NCBI GenBank assembly: GCA_033439765.1
Contig: JAULSN010000009.1
Coordinates: forward strand, 620,001-684,000
Direction: 5' to 3'
Length of the DNA stretch: 64,000 bases
From: Lasiosphaeria ovina
Taxonomy: Eukaryota; Ascomycota; Sordariomycetes; Sordariales; Lasiosphaeriaceae
Shown here: positions 1 through 9,589 of the stretch, piece after piece
How the letters are laid out: each line of letters opens with the position of its first letter
Numbering within the stretch: the stretch's first letter is position 1
Notes under the pieces: generated by a model
What the model saw: the letters and a program-made list of their open reading frames with translations, nothing else
Database searches by the model: none
Told to the model about the DNA's origin: nothing
Position numbers and translations under genes: made by a program

Positions 1-494
1 TACTCGCCAATTTGGACCGGCCCAACAGGGGAAGGGGCATGTTTTTCTTGTGTCGCTGTGCTGACCGTTACACCGTTGTTGAAAAGAGAAGATAAAGTGG
101 AAAGGAGATATGGGAAGAGGCAAGAAGAAAGAAAAGAAGGCCGACAGAAAAATGGCAATGGGAAGGGGAGAGATTATTATGTCTGGCTCTCTCTCTCACT
201 TACTGTATTTGTTTCTGACATTTCTCTTTTTTTCTTTATATCATTTGTTATTATAAAAGGGGCGGATTCATTCTCGGGTAATTCTTTTTTTTTTTTTTTT
301 TTTTTTTGGTCTTGGTCTGTCAGTCCTTCCGCTTCTAGCTTCTTTCGTCTCGTCTAGTCTTGTATATTACATTGCTTGCATATAAGGAAAAAAAGAATCA
401 ATCTAATATTGCCGTGTTTTTTCTTTACACCACAAACAGAGAAAGCCGTATTCTGGCCGCCGAATTTGGCTAGCGCATGCTACCCATTTTCGGC
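1..494. other. No gene; pyrimidine-rich flank with a poly-T run
   Basis: I see no credible gene here. The stretch is purine-rich at 80-170, then pyrimidine-rich, with an uninterrupted run of 23 T at 285-307. The one short reading frame (58-357) is driven by this low-complexity sequence and translates into runs of Phe and Ser. It could be the flank of a gene outside the window. Confidence 0.5.
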
Positions 495-1240
495 GTACAA
501 GAAACTCGGGTCTGCGTGAATAGTTCTATAAGCTCCATCTTCGCCACCTGCACCAAAATGGAATCCTCCTACTCTGGGATAATATAATCACTGTCTTGGT
601 CGTTAACCTGCTGCTTCTTAGCTCTTTTCTCGGCTGCCTTAAACCGCTCCTCGTCTGGATTCTGTGAGTTGCTCCGGTGGTGACCGAACCCTTGGCCGCT
701 TCAGATGATTCTCATGCTGTGCATCTTCCTGTACTCACGATCCTTGCGCTCCGCTTTAGCCTCAGCCCCCCTGTACTATTTCGTAAAGTTGAGAAAACGA
801 AATAGTAATCTCCGCGGGTATGTCATCGATTCTGAGGCAATCGGGCCCAGTACCAAAAATACCATCCACTGCCCGAAAGATAGCTGTTTCCGTCTCAGCT
901 GCTTCAAGTACGGTTTCCCCGTCTTCCTCAATATATCTTGGTCACCACATAGTAACCCTGGCTTCTTTTCCCTTCTCCTCCCGGTATTCAAGGTCAACCC
1001 TAATAACGAACGACTTGGGTCCGCCCATTTGAACCTATATAGTCATCTATAAGAAATGGCAAATCTCGTCCTTGCTATAAATAGGAGACCTCCAAGATAA
1101 CACATTCTACCTCCCTCCGCATCTTCGTGCCCAAACGACCCGTCTGGGGGTAATGGGAACTACCATCATTCTTAATCTCGGGACTTCCTGTTACGCGTAC
1201 GTACGTGCCGAGCGAAATCGGCAGCGACTTGGTCGTTACT
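495..1240 (-). pseudogene. Broken copy A of a fungal hypothetical protein gene (inverted repeat partner of 4404-5275)
   Basis: The minus strand aligns over its whole length with the plus strand of 4500-5275. The shared protein has the segments 'DLEYREEKGKEARVTMW', 'TETAIFRAVDG' and 'ITISFSQLYE'. This copy carries an in-frame stop just after the conserved 'RVTMW' and small indels, so it is dead. The family is one I recognise as widespread and multicopy in filamentous ascomycetes, normally annotated only as hypothetical. The other copy shows 'PDGSF' about 12 residues before 'VILEVSYS', an arrangement reminiscent of PD-(D/E)XK nuclease cores; that link is inference from spacing only. The similarity ends near 495 and near 1240. 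Confidence 0.6.
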
Positions 1241-1636
1241 CTGCTCGATAGTAAATAGCTACCGTGATGGTAGTTTAGTCGTCCCGGTTCGGCCGGAAGT
1301 GAGCTACAACGCTATTAGAAGGTCTGTGTGGGCCTTGGCATTCCAGTTCATGAGCTATCGAGAACTTATTTCCAATAACTGTAGGGAGGTAAGGTAGTTT
1401 CGTCTGGCTGAAGATGAGGCGAAAGAGAGGTTGAGGGAGCGAGGTACGGGGAGAGAGGCGGCGGACGGCAAGCTTAAATACCCGAGCAGGTAGGTGATAA
1501 GCAGGTAGGTGATACAAGGCACTGCCCCCGTCCAGCTCCAGTACCTGCCGCCGCCTGCCGCAAAGTGGAAGGAAGGGAAAATAGCAAAATACCTAATGGG
1601 CGTTCCAGCCCATATTGTGGCCCCGCGCTTACACAA
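1241..1636. other. No recognised gene
   Basis: Short reading frames on both strands (for example minus 1275-1517 and minus 1355-1636) have no recognisable motif and overlap each other. A 14-base direct duplication, aggtaggtgataag / aggtaggtgataca, lies at about 1490-1515. Confidence 0.4.
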
Positions 1637-1813
1637 CCTCGACGATTTGTTAATACTATTCTTTAGTGAGCGGACCTTCCCGTCCAGCTCCTCCAGTATA
1701 TGACCTCGAGGATTTATTAATACTATTCTTTAGTGAGCGGACCTTCCCGTCCAGCTCCTCCAGTATATGACCTCGACGATTTGTTAACGCTATTCTTTAG
1801 TAAGCGGACCTTG
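1637..1813. repeat. 67-bp tandem repeat, about 2.6 copies
   Basis: Copies start at 1637, 1704 and 1771, each opening with cctcgaSgatttRttaa and containing ctattctttagtRagcggacctt. The period is 67 bp and the third copy is partial. Differences between copies are mainly single transitions. No reading frame runs through it, so it is probably a noncoding minisatellite. Confidence 0.85.
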
Positions 1814-2173
1814 AACTTATATCACCGCCTCAAATGGATCCTCTCGGGTTCTCTTCCCATTTAGCCGTCGCGAGATTGAGATATAATGAATAATAGGCAA
1901 TGTATTAAAGAGGAGGCTGCTGTGTATAGCTGAGAGAGATGAAGTTACGCGAAAACGTAATTGAGTCAAGCTGCTGGAGCGGAAATTTTTGGAGGAGAAG
2001 GAGTGAGTAGAAGAGGAGAAAAAGGCTTGGAGGGATCCTTATCAGCTGCGAACTACACTACGCAGCCTCCGAGTATAAATACCGGTAGACGGGTCCGACA
2101 GCACACACAGACTTTTCTTTTCCAAAAACCACAATTTCAGAGACCAACAGGTTTGACCCAGCGCGCCGTCAAG
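1814..2173. other. No recognised gene; possible promoter of the next ORF
   Basis: AT-rich stretch at 1870-1960 followed by a TATA-like 'tataaatacc' near 2073 and a CA-rich, CT-rich leader running to the first good ATG at 2174. A reading frame open from 1961 starts at TTG and lacks an ATG before 2174. Confidence 0.3.
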
Positions 2174-2813
2174 ATGGATATCGCACACGACGTAGGGCTC
2201 CCGGCTGAGCAGCTCAATATGGCGACCGCCATCGCTGCGCCCTTCTTCGTAGACCGGATTACCGACGCTCTACGCACTCCCAAGGCGCCGGGCGCGTTCG
2301 ACTTTTGCCGTATCGTCAGAGAGACGGCTCTGCCCGGCATATGGACCGACCGCAGGAAGTTACAACAACACCCGGCATCCATGCGCGGATTCTTATCCAT
2401 GGCCAGCCAGCTCCATCTTTTCGGAGCAGTAACCTCGAGCATCTTGCCGCTCGGGCAAACTACTTTGATGCCATTTCGGGGTTTACCGCCATATCCCATT
2501 GCTTCATCTCTTAGCGGCCAGCCATCGAACTTCTATTAAGGACGTTATTCGGGCCATTGTAGTGTACTCCGCCGCCGAGTTATTACGGGAGGCCGTCATC
2601 CAAGAGCTGTCCATAATAACTAGCGGAACTGAGGACACTCAAGCGCAGCAGCAACCCCCCTCCCCGCTGCTCGAGACGACACAGCCTAATCAGCAATTCT
2701 CATCTAGTCGTCTTCCGGACCGTCTCCACAACGAAGCTGCCCTGCCTGAGCAAACAAGAGCACAGGCCAAGCACGGAGCCTCAGATAGTGATTCAAATCT
2801 AGACGCGAGATAA
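2174..2813 (+). pseudogene. Unrecognised broken gene
   Basis: An ATG at 2174 sits in good context (caagATGg) and opens 'MDIAHDVGLPAEQLNMATA'. The sense of the protein then appears to move between frames: 'SSNLEHLAARANYFDAISG' in a second frame (to 2514) and 'IKDVIRAIVVYSAAELLREA' in a third (2499-2813, ending at a TAA). Amphipathic helices such as 'AIVVYSAAELLREAVIQEL' look genuinely coding, while the frame changes suggest indels. I do not recognise the family. It could be one gene with two frameshifts or several unrelated scraps. Confidence 0.35.
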
Positions 2814-2822
2814 GGGGGCGTA

Positions 2823-2975
2823 CCGGATACTGTCCCAGTTGGTTTCGTGGTCGCGGCCCTTCATGAGCTCGACCATCTTTTCCTGCATCTCTCGCTCCAT
2901 GAAGGGCTGGAACGCCGTATATATGGCGATCATCAGGTCCATATATGCCTGGTTATCCCAAATATATAAAGGCAT
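2823..2975 (-). CDS. First exon of a small W-rich (Myb/SANT-like) gene
   Basis: The minus-strand ATG at 2975 opens a 51-codon exon, 'MPLYIWDNQAYMDLMIAIY...NWDSIR', that ends at a plausible donor (cg|gtacgc, near 2823). The spacing of an N-terminal W-D, an acidic/hydrophobic helix and a C-terminal 'W-x-x-I-R' resembles the small fungal Myb/SANT-like proteins that start WxDxxH and end TWxxIRQHL. The neighbour at 3158-3333 has the same plan, suggesting a tandem family. I could not find a convincing downstream exon, so this may be only a remnant. A role in DNA binding is inference. Confidence 0.4.
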
Positions 2976-3157
2976 CGTGTATAACTTTGTTGGCTGTAGG
3001 GGGAGTCGAGAAAGGTAGGTAGAAAGCCGTAGAGAGACGGGAACCAAAAAAGGAGAAGACTCGGGAGAGAAGACGGATGGTGACGGAGGGAAGTTTTTCT
3101 GAAACTTTTCGAGAAAAAAATGTACGATCACGCGTCCACGCACGAAGCGGAACTTAC

Positions 3158-3333
3158 CAAATACCCTACCACGTGAAGTCGAGACCCTTAGTCTCTAGGA
3201 AGCCCATGATCACATCTTTATGCTTGGAGGTCGCAACATTATTTATGGCCATTACCTCGGCCAACGCGCCGCAAAGGGCCATGTGTGCGTCGTTATTCCA
3301 CTTTGACTCCTTCGCCTGGGCAGGAGTCTCTAT
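3158..3333 (-). pseudogene. Second W-rich (Myb/SANT-like) gene relic, tandem paralogue
   Basis: The minus-strand frame reads 'ESKWNNDAHMALCGALAEVM', then 'KHKDVIMGFLETKGLDFTW', a stop (TAG), and a good splice donor (tg|gtaagt) at 3158. This is the same plan as the exon at 2823-2975: W-N-D near the start, a helix, then G-[LF]-D-F-T-W. The position expected for the start Met is ATA (3331-3333), and the stop follows the conserved 'FTW'. Both defects fit single C:G-to-T:A changes. Family assignment is by motif spacing only. Confidence 0.45.
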
Positions 3334-3979
3334 TTGTGCTGTGGTAAGATGCGGGAAATGTGTGGACTTTTCGCCGGGTTTGAGTCGTAATGGTTTGCTT
3401 TGATGCTGTTTGGAGAAAAGGGCAGAGTAGTCCGGTGCGTCAATGAGGTTGGTTCTGGATGGAAGGAAAGCGGAGGAAGAGGACGAGAGCCCAAGCCGGT
3501 ACTCTTAATTTAAGGCAGCTGGGAGACGATAGATATTACACGGAGCCGGCGTATGGCGAGGCATGAATTGCGGCCGCGGCCTTCTCACAGATAGCAGTAT
3601 CCTCATTTCTAGCTTACACAAATCGACGCATTCCGCGTGCTGCTTCCACGCCGACCTATATGCAAACTGATCCAAAATATAATACAGAATGAACCAGCCG
3701 TTGGCTGACTGGCATGTGCCGCTCATGTATAGGCAGGAGGTTATAGAGGAGGGCCGACTACGAGGCACGGCGCGAGGCAGTAACCAAGTTTAATGCCGAG
3801 CAATAAGTGGCGCAAGCGCGGCCTCGCCTCGCCTTGATCCCGACCAAGTCCGGAATCTCCTTCACGGCGCTCTAGTTTATTACCAAGCCGGCGCGCTGGT
3901 CCACAAAAACAAGACCGTGTCCCGTTGTTCGTGCCATCCCTCACTGGGCCTGATTAGCCGCGACCTTATCCGCCGACAT
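3334..3979. other. No confident gene; decayed coding-like sequence
   Basis: The minus strand at 3505-3768 shows short coherent pieces ('HMPVSQRLVHSVLYFGSVCI', 'MRRFV') broken by stops in every frame. I cannot join them into a gene or name a family. Plus-strand frames at 3770-3960 are also interrupted. Confidence 0.3.
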
Positions 3980-5275
3980 CATGTCCTTAAATGCTGCTGC
4001 GCCGGGGGTGGGTATGGTTGCTGCGGCCGTGTCTTCGACCGGGGGGGGGAGGGGGAACCGGGGGATCCCCATGGCAACGCTACTGCCACACCATAGTCTC
4101 CGTACTCCTCCTTCTTTGTAATTGCCTCGTGCTTGACCTTGGCTTTCTTGGAGGCTGGCTCGGCGTTAGAGTTTGCCGGGACTTGGTACTGTCTGGGCGC
4201 AGCGGGAGTCGGCGTGCCTGGACTCTAGGAGTGGTGGTGCATCATCAGCCTCAGCCGTGACGAGTTCAAGGCTTTTAAGGCGCGCTTCGAAGCCGAAGGG
4301 GACTACCGCTGGCCAAAGTAAGTAGCCTATCCCTCTGTCCCTCTGTCTCTTTGCCCCTCCTCGTCCAGCTGCCCCTTGTCTAGATTGGCTAACCTCTGAT
4401 TAGGTACGACTACTTCCCTCAGCTCGCCAAGTTCGTCCTACGTATGGCGGGCACTACCCACGAAAGCGTTATCGAAGGATTCAAGGGCCTGGTCATAGAG
4501 CAGTTGATCGATATACGGCGAGGTAACGACCAAGTCGCTGCCGGTTTCGCTCGGGGCGTACGCGTAATGGGAAGTCCCAAGATTGAGAATGATGGTGATG
4601 CCCATTACCCAGATGGGTCGTTTATATATAAAGATACGGGGGTAGCATGTGTTATCTTGGAAGTCTCCTATTCATAACAAAGACGAGATTTACCATTCCT
4701 TGTAGATGACTATATCCTAGGTTCAAATGGGCGGACCCAAGTCGTTATCGGGATTGACCTTGAATACCGGGAGGAGAAGGGAAAAGAAGCCAGGGTCACT
4801 ATGTAGCGACCAAGATATTTTGAGGAAGATAGGGAAGCCGTACTTGAAGCAGCTAAGACGGAAACAGCTATCTTTCGGGCAGTAGATGGTAGTTTGGTCG
4901 ATAGGGAACGGATCCTTCGCATCGGGCTCAAAGATTTTGGGTGCTGGCCCAATTGCCTCAAAATCGATGACATCCCCGGGGAGATTACTATTTCGTTTTC
5001 TCAACTTTACGAAATGGTATAGGAGGCTGAGGCTATATAGCGGAGGACAAGGATCGTGAGCGCAGGAAGATACAGCATGAGAATCGTCTAAAGCGGCCAA
5101 GGGTTCGGTCACCACCGGAGACGAGCAGCGGTTCAAGGCAGCCGAGAAAGGAGCCAGGAAGCAGGTTAACGACCAGGACAGTGATTATATCCCAGAGTAG
5201 GAGGATTCCATTTTGGTGCAGGTGGCGAAGATGGAGCTTATGGAACTATTCACGCAGACCCGAGTTCTTGTGCGC
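3980..5275 (+). pseudogene. Broken copy B of the same fungal hypothetical gene, with a recognisable intron
   Basis: The coding sense runs from about 4244 ('DEFKAFKARFEAEGDYRWPK'), across an 86-bp intron (gtaagt at 4318 to ctctgattag ending 4403), into 'YDYFPQLAKFVLRMAG' and the long exon 4404-4677. After a stop at 4675 it continues in a shifted frame through 'IDLEYREEKGKEARVTM' to 'FTQTRVLVRLV' near 5275. An upstream ATG at 3981 opens an Ala/Gly-rich stretch that may be the original N-terminus, but stops separate it from the rest. Copy A (495-1240) is the inverted partner of the last 775 bp. 'PDGSF...VILEVSYS' may be the core of a nuclease-like fold; this is inference. Confidence 0.6.
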
Positions 5276-5289
5276 TTGGTGTTAATAAA

Positions 5290-5535
5290 TTAGATGGTAA
5301 GGAGGCGACGTAGGGGGGGCGAGTCCTATGACGAGGATGAGACCATGGCCATGGCCATGCTCCCGGATCTGCAGCTGCCGCTGCTGCCTCCCGACAAGCA
5401 GAGAGACTCGGACCCCAACATACATCATCCAGACCCAGACCCCACGTTGAGACGCTCCTTTTTGTTGACGAGTACAAGAGAAGGAAGGCAGGGACTTGAT
5501 GAGGAGGAGCATCATGCGTATACCCAATCATTCGA

Positions 5536-5574
<39 letters not shown>

Positions 5575-5822
5575 GTCGAACAATGAGGACGTCCGTGAGG
5601 CCCTGCGACCGGTTCGTCCGTCCAGGTGCTGATGAGCCACGAAACAGGTCGAGGCGGCGGGGGTCATGACGACCAGGATGCTGGCTCGGGCGGCGGCGGC
5701 GGAGCCGATGGAGACGACAGAACACTTGGGGGGTGGATGGAGAAAATCACTGCCAAGGAAGCTGGTAAGGAAAAAGGAGAGAGAATGCATGAAGGCATCG
5801 TCCCAAATGCACAAAGGTAGTG
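5290..5822 (+). pseudogene. HGH1: HGH1-like gene relic 1 (C-terminal part)
   Basis: HGH1 (DUF383/DUF384) is a conserved eukaryotic ARM-like protein, a chaperone partner for eEF2 folding. Here the C-terminal half is readable: 'SYDEDETMAM', 'LPDLQL', 'LPPDKQRDSDP', then 'NNEDVREA', 'CDRFVQVLM' in another frame, and a Gly/Asp-rich tail 'GGWMEKITAKEAGKEKGE'. The order matches the end of HGH1. A (CA)17 expansion at 5537-5570 falls inside the frame where relic 3 has only a few CA units, and a one-base shift follows at about 5604. The 5' part is absent: the match starts abruptly at about 5300 next to the other pseudogene. The same segment reappears at 13790-14020. Confidence 0.65.
5537..5570. repeat. 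(AC)17 microsatellite inside HGH1 relic 1
   Basis: Thirty-four bases of pure AC follow 'ttcgag'. The corresponding place in the other HGH1 relic (about 13908) has only a short CA run, so the array expanded in this copy. Confidence 0.95.
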
Positions 5823-7254
5823 TCCAAATGCATCATGGGGCGGCCGTCAAGTCCTTCTTCATATATGTTAAAAAGCCTGAAGAGAGAAACGGCTGTCAAT
5901 GTTGCGCAGGCCGAACTTGGAATTGCTTCAAGAGGTCGGCACACCCACCCACACTCACACACACACACACTCAAAGGCCTCGCGGCGGCAACCGCTCCTC
6001 TTGCTCCGCCCAGAAAGTGTGGATCTTGCGCGAGGCGGCGAGAAAAGTTATTTATACGTCTCGTCGCCGCCACCGTCTCCGGGCAGACTGTCGCCGGCAA
6101 GACTGTGCTCGGTGCCCGGGCCGGGCCGGGCCAGTAGGTGCCGCCAAAGATGGGGGTAGAGGTCGGGGGTGGTCAGGAACAGGGTTGAGGGGCCCAGCCT
6201 CGGGTAGCGTTGACGGCCTCGCTGTAGTTCTGGTAGATTGTGTCGAGACCGGGACGCTCCTCACGGTCGGACAAGAATAGGGGATGAAGGCATCATGGTT
6301 GAGGAACGGCGGCCACAGTAGGGTTCGAGAAACGAGTCCTGGGTGGTGGTGGTGGTCGTGGTGGTAATACGGGCAATCTACGGGGCGAGAAAGAGAAAGG
6401 GGCAAGTAAGTATGTGGCTTATCATGAATAGGCATTATAAAGAAAAGGGTAGGAAGGGCAAGGCAAGGCACCTACGGTAATAGTCGGCCTGGAAGCCAAT
6501 GTATGCATAAAGATGGCGGCTTGTTCTCGCCCCGTGGCCCTCGAGCGAGGGAGGGTGGCGGCGGCATCGAGAAACTGCCAGAGCACGGGAGAGTATCGAC
6601 ATGGCTGGCAGATATAGGGGCTCTAGCTCTCGCCGGCGCGGTTCCGGTTCCGTAGGGACGGGAAGGAGGCCGGATGGGGGCCAGAGGCTGGCAACCATGG
6701 CGGCGAAGCTGCTGCTATGCCCCGACGAGGCGACCCTGTCGCAGGGGTTGTGTTGTTGCTGCCCCTATGCGAGACATTGTGGAAAGTTGGGGGCTGGCCG
6801 AGGAACCGTTTCTCAACTGACTTGTACGGTGGACGTGCTAGAGGTAGGTAGGAGACGCGGCTTGAGAAGCCAGCGTCTCTACCTGGCCGATCAGCCAAGC
6901 ATCCACAGAGCCCACCCCCTCGGCGCACATGGGGGGTATTCCCTTACGCCTCCTCCTCCGCACCTGCGGGCTGCTGCCCGTAATGCTGCTGCTCCCGTCC
7001 CTGGAAAGGATACTGCTGATGTCTAGGCTTGATCTCGGGCGTGCCTGGCCATTCTCGAAACACCAGCGCGCTGAGTATGGCTTCACAAGACCGTCTGCCA
7101 TCGGGTAGCGGGGACGGGGTGGGTGCGGTGCGGTGCCGAAGGCCACAGCGCCGTTGGGCTGCTGCGGCGGCTGCTGCTCCAGGTGTAGCCGCAGGCCTAT
7201 CTGGTGCTGGTGCTGGTGCTGGTGCTGGTTCTGCTGCGTGTGTCAAGATGTCGG
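5823..7254. other. Mosaic of decayed coding scraps, best sense on the minus strand
   Basis: No single gene can be read. Minus-strand pieces with protein-like texture include 'RPGLDTIYQNYSEAVNATRG' (about 6180-6250), 'PPYKSVEKRFLGQPPTFHNV' (about 6760-6830), 'GTPEIKPRHQQYPFQGREQQ' (about 6990-7050) and a Gln/His-rich run near 7200-7225. They sit in different frames. The Gln/Pro/Ala richness suggests pieces of one or more Q-rich regulatory-type proteins, but I cannot identify them. A short CA array lies at about 5955-5971. Confidence 0.35.
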
Positions 7255-7278
7255 CACACACACACACACACACACACA
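7255..7278. repeat. (CA)12 microsatellite
   Basis: Twenty-four bases of CA are followed at 7285-7310 by a CT-rich run. No gene reads through it convincingly. Confidence 0.95.
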
Positions 7279-7489
7279 AGTGAACTTTGCTTTTCTCTCT
7301 CTCTCTCACTAGGCAGGCAGGAAAGCATGTGTGCGAGGCAATTAATTGCTGTAAAACACTGCTAGTTACGAGTCGTACTTCCAATATCTGTACTGGCCCG
7401 AGTGCCAGTTCCGGTCCTTGTTCCGCTGGTAGTTGAGGTCGGCGGTGCAGCGCTTCTAATGGAAACAAACACGTCCTCCCTCCTTCGCG

Positions 7490-7680
7490 ACATCACATCG
7501 TCGTCGTCGTCGGCCGCGTCGTCGTCCTCGATAAAGAAGGACTTGACGGCCGCCCATGATGCATTTGGAATAATGCCTTTGTACATTTGGACGATGCCTT
7601 CATACATTCTCTCCTTTTTCCTTACCAGCTTCCTTGGCAGTGATTTTCTCCATCCACCACAAGTGTCTGTCGTTACTGAG
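7490..7680 (-). repeat. Inverted copy of the HGH1-tail module
   Basis: The reverse complement contains the same 'gtggatggagaaaatcactgccaaggaagc' segment found at 5733-5765 and 10105-10135 and continues through 'caaatgcatcatgggcggccgtcaag' as those copies do. A frame reads 'GGWRKSLPRKLVRKKERM', 'NASWAAVKSFFIED' and an Asp run. It is a third, oppositely oriented copy of the tail of HGH1 relics 1 and 2. Confidence 0.75.
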
Positions 7681-7713
7681 CGGCAGCAAACGCCCACTAG
7701 GGCCGCAACAACA

Positions 7714-8361
7714 TTAACAGCCACCATATGCGAGAAAACGGTTGAAACCTGGCCTTGCGGGAGAAGCCGCGAGTTGGGGTCCCCGAGTGGGACGTGCTCG
7801 GTTGCCGCGGGCAGGGGCCAGAAGTGGTGCACGGTTAAGAACGAGAGAAAGACCGGGAATTGCCAATGGCCCGATTGCAAGGCATGCAACTGAGATACTT
7901 GTTGTCGGCGGACTACATGCAGTCCCTGCGCTGGAGCTTGGCTGCCCAACTGTCGGCGCCAGGCCGCCGGCGGGAGTTGATGTGCTGGAAAGAAGGCTCG
8001 AGGCAGTACATGTAGTCGTTGTGCTGATCGTCGTGCTACTCCTCCTACTGCTACTCTTGCGCCAGCTGCGGTGGTGGATGGTAACGGTGACGGCGAGCTG
8101 CCGGTTGTTTCGGGAGGCGGAGGCGTCGGCGTCGGCTGCTGGTGGGGGTGTTGCTGCTGCTGCTGCTGTTGCCGCTGCTGCCGGGGCGGCTGCCGCGGTC
8201 CCTGAGCCAGTTGGGCAGGGTTGTGCGAGAAAACGGTTGAGCTTGCCGTCTATATGTTCGTTCATAATTGCCGCGACTTCCTCGAGCAGGGTGTGCTTCA
8301 GGGCGTCCTTCAGGGTCTGCTTGTCAGGTAATATCTCGGCGGGGCGGAGCTGTCTTAGCAA
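7714..8361 (-). pseudogene. Unrecognised coiled-coil/Ala-rich coding relic
   Basis: A 215-codon minus-strand frame opens 'MLRQLRPAEILPDKQTLKDA' and includes 'LKHTLLEEVAAIMNEHIDGK' and 'LNRFLAQ', convincing amphipathic helix, followed by Ala/Pro-rich low complexity. Its 3' half is probably out of frame: the neighbouring frame reads 'HDDQHNDYMYCLEPPFQHIN' with several TAG stops at Gln-like positions. A paralogous duplication lies at 8485-8740. I do not recognise the family. Confidence 0.4.
7915..8160. repeat. Direct duplication, copy 1 (copy 2 at 8500-8740)
   Basis: The stretch from 'tgcagtccctgcgctggagcttggctgcccaactg' through 'gatcgtcgtgctactcctcctactgctactcttgcgcc' to 'ctgccggttgtttcgg' recurs at 8510-8705 with few differences. 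Read on the minus strand, both copies share the same in-frame TAG codons in a Gln-rich stretch, so those stops predate the duplication or both copies were converted. Confidence 0.85.
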
Positions 8362-8396
8362 CGGAAACTAGCTAATCCAAGTACTGATCCACTCGG

Positions 8397-8760
8397 TCAC
8401 TCGTCAACCGGATGAGGTCCTCTTTGAGTCATTGTTGTATGTCTGTAGGTACTGAACACACTGGTCTTTTGTCGTGGTAAGCCGCGAGTTGGGGTTGTCG
8501 GCGAACTCGATGCAGCCCCTGCGCTGGAGCTTGGCTGCCCAACTGTCGCCGCCAGGCCGCCGGCGGGAGTTGATGTGCTGGAAAGGAGGCTCGAGGCAGT
8601 ACATGTAGTCATTGTGCTGATCGTCGTGCTACTCCTCCTACTGCTACTCTTGCGCCAGCTGCAGTAGTAAATGGTAACGGTGACGGCGAACTGCCGGTTG
8701 TTTCGGCCGAGGCGTCAGCTGCTGCTGGTGGGGGTGGCACGGGAACGAGTCAGGCCGCAG
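8397..8760 (-). pseudogene. Second copy of the duplicated Gln-rich relic
   Basis: The minus-strand frame 8404-8604 reads 'MYCLEPPFQHINSRRRPGGD', then 'SWAAKLQRRGCIEFADNPNS' and 'CVQYLQTYNNDSK'. The matching region of the 7.9-8.1 kb copy reads 'MYCLEPSFQHINSRRRPGAD'. Upstream, three TAG codons interrupt 'QE-Q-EE-HDDQHNDY' at places where Gln fits. No known family is recognised; the product would have been Gln/Asp-rich and hydrophilic. Confidence 0.4.
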
Positions 8761-8764
8761 CAGA

Positions 8765-9280
8765 ATAGCCGCTCAGCGTGCCGCCCAGGCCCTAGAGAGC
8801 AACTACGGCCCCACGTGCTGCTGCCTCCGCCTCGCGGGGTGGTTCCTCGCCTTGGGTGATCTGATGGGAATTGTCCTGACTTTGACAAGCACGCAAGAAA
8901 TCGCGGAGCACTTGGTTATTGAGTTTGGCCTTTTCCTCGGTGCAGTTTTGTACAAGGATGCCGAGCTGCTCGATAAAAAGGCCTAGATGGAGGCCAGGGA
9001 CCTCAGGTCCTCCATGAAGGGCCGGGCCGGGCGCAGACCGGGGACGACGCCGGTAATGTTGTTGCGGCCCTGGAGGCGTCGGTGAGGCAGAGGCGCCGAG
9101 TTGTTTCGGCCGAGGCGTCGGCTGCTGTTGGTGGGGGTGGTGCCTAGTAGTGGTGGTGGCGGCGGCGATGGGTTTGCGTTTCCGTTTCCTATGCGCGTAG
9201 CAGTCTTGACAGTTAGTTAGGACTGCGAATTTTTGGACCGGCGCCCGGTTGGAAGTTATCTGAGCCGCGTACCATAGGAT

Positions 9281-9347
<67 letters not shown>

Positions 9348-9358
9348 AGGGCTCGCCA
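8765..9358 (-). pseudogene. Ser-Asp-repeat ORF and helical coding relic
   Basis: The minus-strand ATG near 9358 opens 'MASPSDSDSDSD...NPMVRG', where the (SD)11 tract is encoded by a hexanucleotide repeat, and closes after about 50 codons. The downstream sense changes frame: 'LGLFIEQLGILVQNCTEEKA' and 'LNNQVLRDFLRACQSQDNSH' form a good amphipathic helix, followed by a stop at about 8795. It looks like one or two broken genes. The 3' end overlaps a module repeated at 10235-10290 and 10477-10545. Confidence 0.4.
9281..9346. repeat. (TGTCGC)11 hexanucleotide repeat
   Basis: Eleven uninterrupted copies, 66 bp. On the minus strand they encode alternating Ser-Asp. The length is a multiple of three, so copy-number change would not alter frame. 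Confidence 0.95.
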
Positions 9359-9393
9359 TGACAAGCGGGTTTTTGTTGGTAGTTTTGTTGGTA

Positions 9394-9486
9394 GGAAGGA
9401 AAAGATTGGATTGCTTGGAGGAATGATGGCCTGGACAGGTCGGTGGATCCCATATCCACTTATGCCTCGGCTCGGGCGTATCAGGC
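9394..9486. repeat. Dispersed small repeat, copy also found inside the Gypsy pol
   Basis: 'gattgcttggagga', 'atgatggcctgga' and 'ggtggatcccatatccacttatgcctcggct' recur at 40967-41067, where they form an insertion into the reverse transcriptase region. This copy lacks about 30 bp present in the other. Confidence 0.75.
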
Positions 9487-9589
9487 CTTATCGCAGTACG
9501 CAGTCGTGGTACTGGCAATGTATGGTCCGCTTTTTGTATGCTAAAATTCTGAATTTCATGGCAGCCACCCAACGCCCTACTGGCAGCCA

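Noticed and set aside
5512..6471. Overlapping minus-strand frames with Cys/Val runs near 5.5-6.4 kb
   Set aside because: The Cys-Val runs come from the AC microsatellite, and the plus strand there encodes the HGH1 relic.
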